DNA from: GWA2-66-18 sp964537395
Lineage (GTDB): Bacteria; Elusimicrobiota; Elusimicrobia; UBA1565; UBA9628
NCBI GenBank assembly: GCA_964537395.1
Contig: CAZIBN010000022.1
Span: 1 to 51,019 of the forward strand
Direction of reading: 5' to 3'
Length of the DNA: 51,019 nt
The notes under the pieces are model-generated. The model made no database searches, was not told the origin of the DNA, and saw nothing but the letters and a program-made list of their open reading frames with translations. The position numbers and the translations under genes are program-made. Of this stretch, positions 47,508 through 51,019 are shown in pieces. Position 1 is the first letter of the stretch; each line of letters begins with the position of its first letter.

Positions 47508-47892
47508 CTCCGACGGCCCCATAACCGGGATCAACGTCACCCCGCTCGTGGACGTGGTGCTCGTCGTGCTGATCATCTTCATGGCCACCGCTCCGATGAT
47601 CGCGCGCCGCGCCATCCGCGTCGAGGTCCCGAAGGTGGCCAAGTCGGACAAGTCCGCCACCGACGCGCTCGCGGTCGCGCTGAACGACAAGCGGGAGCTG
47701 ACCCTCTCTGGAAAGCCCACGACGCTTGATGAGCTGAAGAAGATCCTGTCCGTCGCGATCGCGGCCAGGCCGGAGCAGGCCGTCTCGTTGTCCGCGGATA
47801 AGACCTTGCCCTACGGCGACGTGGCCGAGCTGCTCGACACCGTTCGCTCCGCCGGCGTCAAGAAGGTCGGCCTGGAGGTTCGCCGCAAGTGA
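47491..47892 (+). CDS. exbD: ExbD/TolR-family protein
   Basis: 133 residues. The signature GINVTPLVDVVLVVLIIFM holds the proton-relay Asp in the single transmembrane helix; the periplasmic domain ends LPYGDVAELLDTVRSAGVKKVGLEV by segments, as in the family. The ATG lies inside the end of exbB (17-base overlap). Its TGA overlaps the tonB GTG (GTGA). Confidence 0.93.
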   Translation: MQASDDSDGPITGINVTPLVDVVLVVLIIFMATAPMIARRAIRVEVPKVAKSDKSATDALAVALNDKRELTLSGKPTTLDELKKILSVAIAARPEQAVSLSADKTLPYGDVAELLDTVRSAGVKKVGLEVRRK

Positions 47893-48644
47893 CGACCGCC
47901 GAGAAGAAGCGGGCGCCTCAACCCCCGCCTTTTAAGCGGTCGCTGGGCATGTCCGCGGGCATGCACGCGCTATTCTTCGCGGCGCTGTGGGTCCTGCCGC
48001 ACCTGAGCTGGGACTCGCCGCCGCCGTTCGAGGTCGAGATCACCAGCCCGTTCCTCGGTGACGGACCCGCCAAGCTTGGCGCCCCGAAGGCCTTCGTGCC
48101 GGGCATCCCCGCCAAGATCAACGTGACGCCCGATGTTCCCATCACGCCTCAGCCCGTCCCCAAGGCTCCGGAGCAGCCCAAGGACTGGACGCTCCCCGGG
48201 CCGAGCACGAAGGTCATCGAGACGCCGACGCCTCCCGCATCGACGCCCGGCGGCGCCGTCGGCGGCACCGGCACCGCGGCCAAGACCGGCGGTTCAGGTG
48301 AGGGCTCAGACGACGGCGTGCCCGGCGGGACCGGCCACGGCGGCACGCCGCTCAAGGAACTGCCCCGCCTGCTCAACCGCGACGAGGTCCTGGCCGGCAT
48401 GCGGCGCCTGTACCCGGAAAGCGAGCGTCAGGCGGGCCGCGAGGGCGCGGTCGTCATCATGATCCATCTCGGGGTCGACGGCCTGGTGTCGTCCTCCGAC
48501 ATCGCGCGTGCGGCGAGCCCGGCGTTCGACGAGGCCGCCAAGAAGGTCGGCGCGCTGATGCGATTCTCGCCCGCGATCGGCCTCAATGGGAAGCCCGTCC
48601 CGGTGCGCATGCCCCAGGAAGTCCGCTTCCGTCTGACGGACTAG
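47889..48644 (+). CDS. tonB: TonB-family energy transducer
   Basis: 251 residues from a GTG in a GTGA overlap with exbD. One N-terminal transmembrane helix (GMSAGMHALFFAALWVLP), a Pro/Gly-rich periplasm-spanning region (about 55-155), and a TonB C-terminal domain (about 165-250: YPESERQAGREGAVVIMIHLGVDGLVSSSDIARAASPAFDEAAKKV by segments and VRFRLT). It passes the ExbBD motor force to outer-membrane receptors; no TonB-dependent receptor is in the window. Its TAG shares CTAG with the stop of the convergent next gene. Confidence 0.9.
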   Translation: MTTAEKKRAPQPPPFKRSLGMSAGMHALFFAALWVLPHLSWDSPPPFEVEITSPFLGDGPAKLGAPKAFVPGIPAKINVTPDVPITPQPVPKAPEQPKDWTLPGPSTKVIETPTPPASTPGGAVGGTGTAAKTGGSGEGSDDGVPGGTGHGGTPLKELPRLLNRDEVLAGMRRLYPESERQAGREGAVVIMIHLGVDGLVSSSDIARAASPAFDEAAKKVGALMRFSPAIGLNGKPVPVRMPQEVRFRLTD

Positions 48645-49171
48645 CGCTTTCCGGCGGCCGCGGCGCGCACCTGAGCGATCGGGAGGTTACGCACGGGCCA
48701 GAGCAGCATGTCGATCATGTGTTTAGCCGACGGAACGCCTCCTCTTTCGGATGAGGTGGTAGCGGTTTCGTTTTGGTCAATCTTCTCGCGCGCGCCATCG
48801 ATCCTTGCCGTTGCCTCTGTGCGATTTTTTTCGGCTTCCGCAAGTTCCTGATCGGCTAAAGCCAGCAGAGTTTTTGAGGTGGCATCCGGAGACGGCTTCG
48901 CGGGAAGGTCTGCTGCGGCTTGAGCAAGCCTCTGTCCGTTCGTGCCGAGATCAAGATTGCCAGCCATCGAGGAAGAGTAGAACATCGCCTGGAAGTTGGA
49001 CTTCTCGGCGTATTCCACGACGCGTTCCGTGATCACTCGATGGGAGAAAACCAGCGCGTTGATGGTCTTGGCTTGGGCGTAAAAACGGGCGGCGGCGACG
49101 GCGGGAGCCATCTTCGTCTCGGCGGCGCGCGCGGATAGGGACAGAACGGCGAGCATCAGGAGGGTTTTCAT
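48641..49171 (-). CDS. Secreted hypothetical protein
   Basis: 176 residues. Signal peptide (MKTLLMLAVLSLSARAAE). The mature part is helical, with a charged coiled-coil-like stretch (ADQELAEAEKNRTEATARIDGAREKIDQNE by segments). No family recognised. TAGGAT lies exactly six bases upstream of the ATG. Its base composition is more AT-rich in the middle than its neighbours. Its stop codon overlaps that of tonB in a shared CTAG. Confidence 0.6.
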   Translation of the reverse strand: MKTLLMLAVLSLSARAAETKMAPAVAAARFYAQAKTINALVFSHRVITERVVEYAEKSNFQAMFYSSSMAGNLDLGTNGQRLAQAAADLPAKPSPDATSKTLLALADQELAEAEKNRTEATARIDGAREKIDQNETATTSSERGGVPSAKHMIDMLLWPVRNLPIAQVRAAAAGKR

Positions 49172-49177
49172 GGTGCC

Positions 49178-49183
49178 ATCCTA
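49178..49183 (-). promoter_or_regulatory. -10 box TAGGAT, six bases before ATG
   Basis: Minus-strand TAGGAT, six bases, ATG at 49169-49171. It lies next to the palindromic repeat at 49191-49272. Confidence 0.45.
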
Positions 49184-49190
49184 TCAACTT

Positions 49191-49272
49191 TAGGGGTCAG
49201 GCTTTCCGATCTTGCGATTCGTCTACAAATCGGATGAGCGGAGAATTGCAACATCGGAAAGCCTGACCCCTA
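49191..49272. repeat. Palindromic repeat, GGGGTC-ended type
   Basis: 20-base perfect arms (TAGGGGTCAGGCTTTCCGAT and complement) extended inward by a mismatched stem (TTGCGATTC against GAATTGCAA) around a loop. The right end CCCTA includes the stop codon of the GNAT gene (49270-49272). Ends match the 19931-19987 repeat. Confidence 0.85.
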
Positions 49273-49779
49273 GGGGCGTTTGATCTCGAAGACGACGGTG
49301 GGGTCGGGGGAGCCGTCGGGCTTTTGGCGCTCGAGGCGGCCGACGAGCTTCGCGCCGATCTTCTCCATGGCCTTGCGCGAGCGCAGGTTCTGTTCCCCAA
49401 CGTGGAAGAGCGCGCGGCGGACGTAGATGAAGGCGTGGTCGAGCATCACGAACTTCAGCTCGCGGTTGTAGTTTCCGCCCCAGTACTCGCGCGTGAGGAA
49501 GGTGAAGCCGATGCAGACGGAATCCTTGGCTTCGACGTCGTAGTAGCGCGAGGTGCCGATGATCTTCTGCGTCGCCTTGTCGAGGATCGCGAGCGCGCCG
49601 CGGGATCTGAGGGCGCGGTTGAAGAACTGCTCGAATATCTTCAGCTCGTGCCGGTTCGGGGCCGGATGCTGCTCCCAGATGAGGGGATCGGAGGCGGCGG
49701 CGTAGAGCGCGTCGAAGTCCTCGAGCTTGAGCGGGCGCAGATACAGCCGCGGGCCATGCAGGACGGGCTGGAGCTCCAT
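49270..49779 (-). CDS. GNAT-family N-acetyltransferase (RimJ/RimL-like)
   Basis: 169 residues. Opens LHGPRLYLRPLKLEDFDALYAAASDPLIWEQHPAPNR by segments, the RimJ/RimL-type start, with IIGTSRYYDVE as the central strand and HVGEQNLRSRKAMEKIGAKLVGRL by segments as the end motif (N-x-x-S-x-x-x-x-E-x-x-G). The acetyl-CoA loop is weakly formed. It transfers acetyl groups to an amine; substrate unknown. Its ATG shares one base with the MFS stop (TGATG), and its TAG is inside the palindromic repeat. Confidence 0.85.
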   Translation of the reverse strand: MELQPVLHGPRLYLRPLKLEDFDALYAAASDPLIWEQHPAPNRHELKIFEQFFNRALRSRGALAILDKATQKIIGTSRYYDVEAKDSVCIGFTFLTREYWGGNYNRELKFVMLDHAFIYVRRALFHVGEQNLRSRKAMEKIGAKLVGRLERQKPDGSPDPTVVFEIKRP

Positions 49780-51019
49780 CAGGGCTTGAGGCGGCGCGAA
49801 GCGAAGAAGACCACGGCCGCCAGCACGCTGAAGCCGCCGCAGATCCAGATGAGCGCGAGAGCCGTCGGCAGGGCGCCGAGCAGGCCGCCGAGCGCGAGCG
49901 AGACGAGCGCCGAGCCGATCACGAAGGCGCCGTACAGGAAGCTGATCGCGCGCGGCTGATCCTTCTCGGAGACCGAGCGCTGGACCTCCGAGCGCAGGGA
50001 TAGGTCGCTGGCGGCCCAGGTGAGAGAGGAGAACAGGATCAGCGGCAGCAGGAGCGCCAGGCTCGTGGAGAAGGCCAGGGCCCAGGTCAGCAGGAGGCCG
50101 AGGGCGCCCCACTTGACCCACCCGTGGGAGCTGGGGAAGCGCGAGGCAAGCCGCAGCAGGACGGCCGCGCCGGCGAGCTCCCCGGCGTTGGAGGCGGTGA
50201 GCAGCCAGGCCGAGGCCGCGGGATTGTCGAGCACCGTTTTCGCGAACACCGGGATCAGCAGGTTCTCGAAGACGCGGTGGACGATCTGCGGCAGGACGAA
50301 GGCGAGGGCGACCCAGCGCATGCGCCCGTCGCCGAGCACGAGCTTCGCGCCGGCCTTGATGTCGCTGAAATAGGCGCGGATCTTCGCGCCGACGCCGGCT
50401 GTCGAGGGAGGAACGTCGGCGGGGAGGGGATGCTTGACGCGCCAGAAGTACCAGGCGGCGAGCGCGAAGGCCGGGGGCTGGATGGCCAGGGACCAGAGCG
50501 GGCCGACCAAGCCGATCAAGGCGCCCGCGGCGAGCGCGCCCACGACGCCGGCGACCTCGTAGGAGATATGGAGCTTCGCGTTGTACTTCTTGAGAGCGGC
50601 CTCGTCCTGGCCGAGGAGGAGGGTCGGGATCGAATGGCGCGTGGTTTCGATGACGCCGGTCACGCCGCCGATCAAAAGGTAAAGAGGGATCAGGGTCGTC
50701 ATCGACAGGGCGCCGACGGCGCCGACGCCGATCAAGGTCGCGACGAGGGCAGCCTGGGCGAGGACGGCGCCGGCCAGGACCTTGCGCGCCGAGAAGCGGT
50801 CGGCGAGGCCGCCCGCCATCGCGGCGAAGATCGCCTGAGACAGGCCGTAGATCACCACGAGGCCGGCGACGGCGGAGATGCCTCCGAAGGCGGTGAGCGC
50901 GAGCATCGGCACGCTGAGGGTGATGGTTTCCATGCCGGACTTCATCACGGAGGTGCCGGCCATCATGCGGCGGACGTTGACGGCTGTTTCGGGGTTCGGG
51001 GTGCGGGCCTCGGCGGGGG
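49779..51019 (-). CDS. MFS transporter, N-terminus beyond the right edge
   Basis: At least 413 residues. Eleven or so hydrophobic helices with MFS style (MMAGTSVMKSGMETITLSVPML by segments; GLADRFSARKVLAGAVLAQAAL by segments; GVIETTRHSIPTLL). The frame is open to the window edge without a stop, and the residues before the first Met (NPETAVNVRRMMAG) look like continuing protein, so the start is probably outside. Specific substrate not readable. Coupled to the GNAT gene by TGATG. Confidence 0.85.
   Translation of the reverse strand, partial: PAEARTPNPETAVNVRRMMAGTSVMKSGMETITLSVPMLALTAFGGISAVAGLVVIYGLSQAIFAAMAGGLADRFSARKVLAGAVLAQAALVATLIGVGAVGALSMTTLIPLYLLIGGVTGVIETTRHSIPTLLLGQDEAALKKYNAKLHISYEVAGVVGALAAGALIGLVGPLWSLAIQPPAFALAAWYFWRVKHPLPADVPPSTAGVGAKIRAYFSDIKAGAKLVLGDGRMRWVALAFVLPQIVHRVFENLLIPVFAKTVLDNPAASAWLLTASNAGELAGAAVLLRLASRFPSSHGWVKWGALGLLLTWALAFSTSLALLLPLILFSSLTWAASDLSLRSEVQRSVSEKDQPRAISFLYGAFVIGSALVSLALGGLLGALPTALALIWICGGFSVLAAVVFFASRRLKP

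Noticed and set aside
1..51019. CRISPR arrays, tRNA or rRNA genes
   Set aside because: I looked for regularly spaced direct repeats and for the conserved T-arm and rRNA core sequences and found none; the repeats present are palindromes scattered at gene ends.

Overview
The window is about 51 kb of GC-rich, densely coding bacterial DNA with no rRNA, tRNA or CRISPR array that I can see. The envelope genes point to a diderm: an ExbB-ExbD-TonB set, a C-terminal outer-membrane beta-barrel, a lipoprotein and many signal peptides. A pilin-like segment with the KGNLSELRLAVDRYRNEHEG style, and several secreted proteins with long Pro/Ala/Leu-rich leaders, make me favour Elusimicrobiota. That placement is inference from protein style, not from a marker gene.

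Layout. 1-2607 is an accessory block: a 52-residue ribbon-helix-helix protein, an ORF6N-domain protein, a DUF1016 (YhcG) PDDEXK nuclease, an XRE regulator and a zinc-ribbon protein. These genes have strong AGGAGG ribosome binding sites, unlike most of the window. 2616-12350 holds secreted or membrane proteins (HEAT protein, gluzincin peptidase, M50 peptidase-TPR, M28 peptidase, pilin-like membrane protein, DUF3293, DUF4329-like) and an Old Yellow Enzyme. 12425-22392 holds DUF4404 and TPR proteins, a MazG-like hydrolase bracketed by repeat arms, DUF4862, a secreted phospholipase D-like protein, a transmembrane Ser/Thr kinase, a MarR-pirin operon and RNase R. 22366-23906 is a umuDC-type operon. 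24033-30035 has DUF4139, D-aminoacyl-tRNA deacylase, LigT-type phosphodiesterase and a 5'-nucleotidase-like/beta-barrel fusion. 30036-30450 is non-coding and carries two elaborate nested palindromes. 30451-38832 has the Prc protease, a secreted double kinase-like protein, a PC4-like protein and an LplT-PlsC-acyl ligase fusion. 38843-45051 has a DUF21-CBS-PTS IIA fusion, then hemE-hemY-mgtC-rlmN-GAF. 45239-48644 is an operon of two HEAT proteins with exbB-exbD-tonB. The right end has a secreted protein, a GNAT acetyltransferase and an MFS transporter cut by the edge.

Two window-wide patterns stand out. First, most genes that begin a transcription unit have a -10 hexamer (TAnnnT or one mismatch) almost exactly six bases before the start codon, so their mRNAs should be leaderless; downstream operon genes use Shine-Dalgarno sites or overlapping stop/start codons. 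Second, the intergenic spaces carry families of long, often perfect palindromes: one with GGTGTCAGGC ends, one with GGGGTC ends, one centred on CCGGAA, and a nested type with a conserved core and variable outer arms. In one place the two arms of a GGTGTCAGGC palindrome are pulled apart and hold a whole gene between them.
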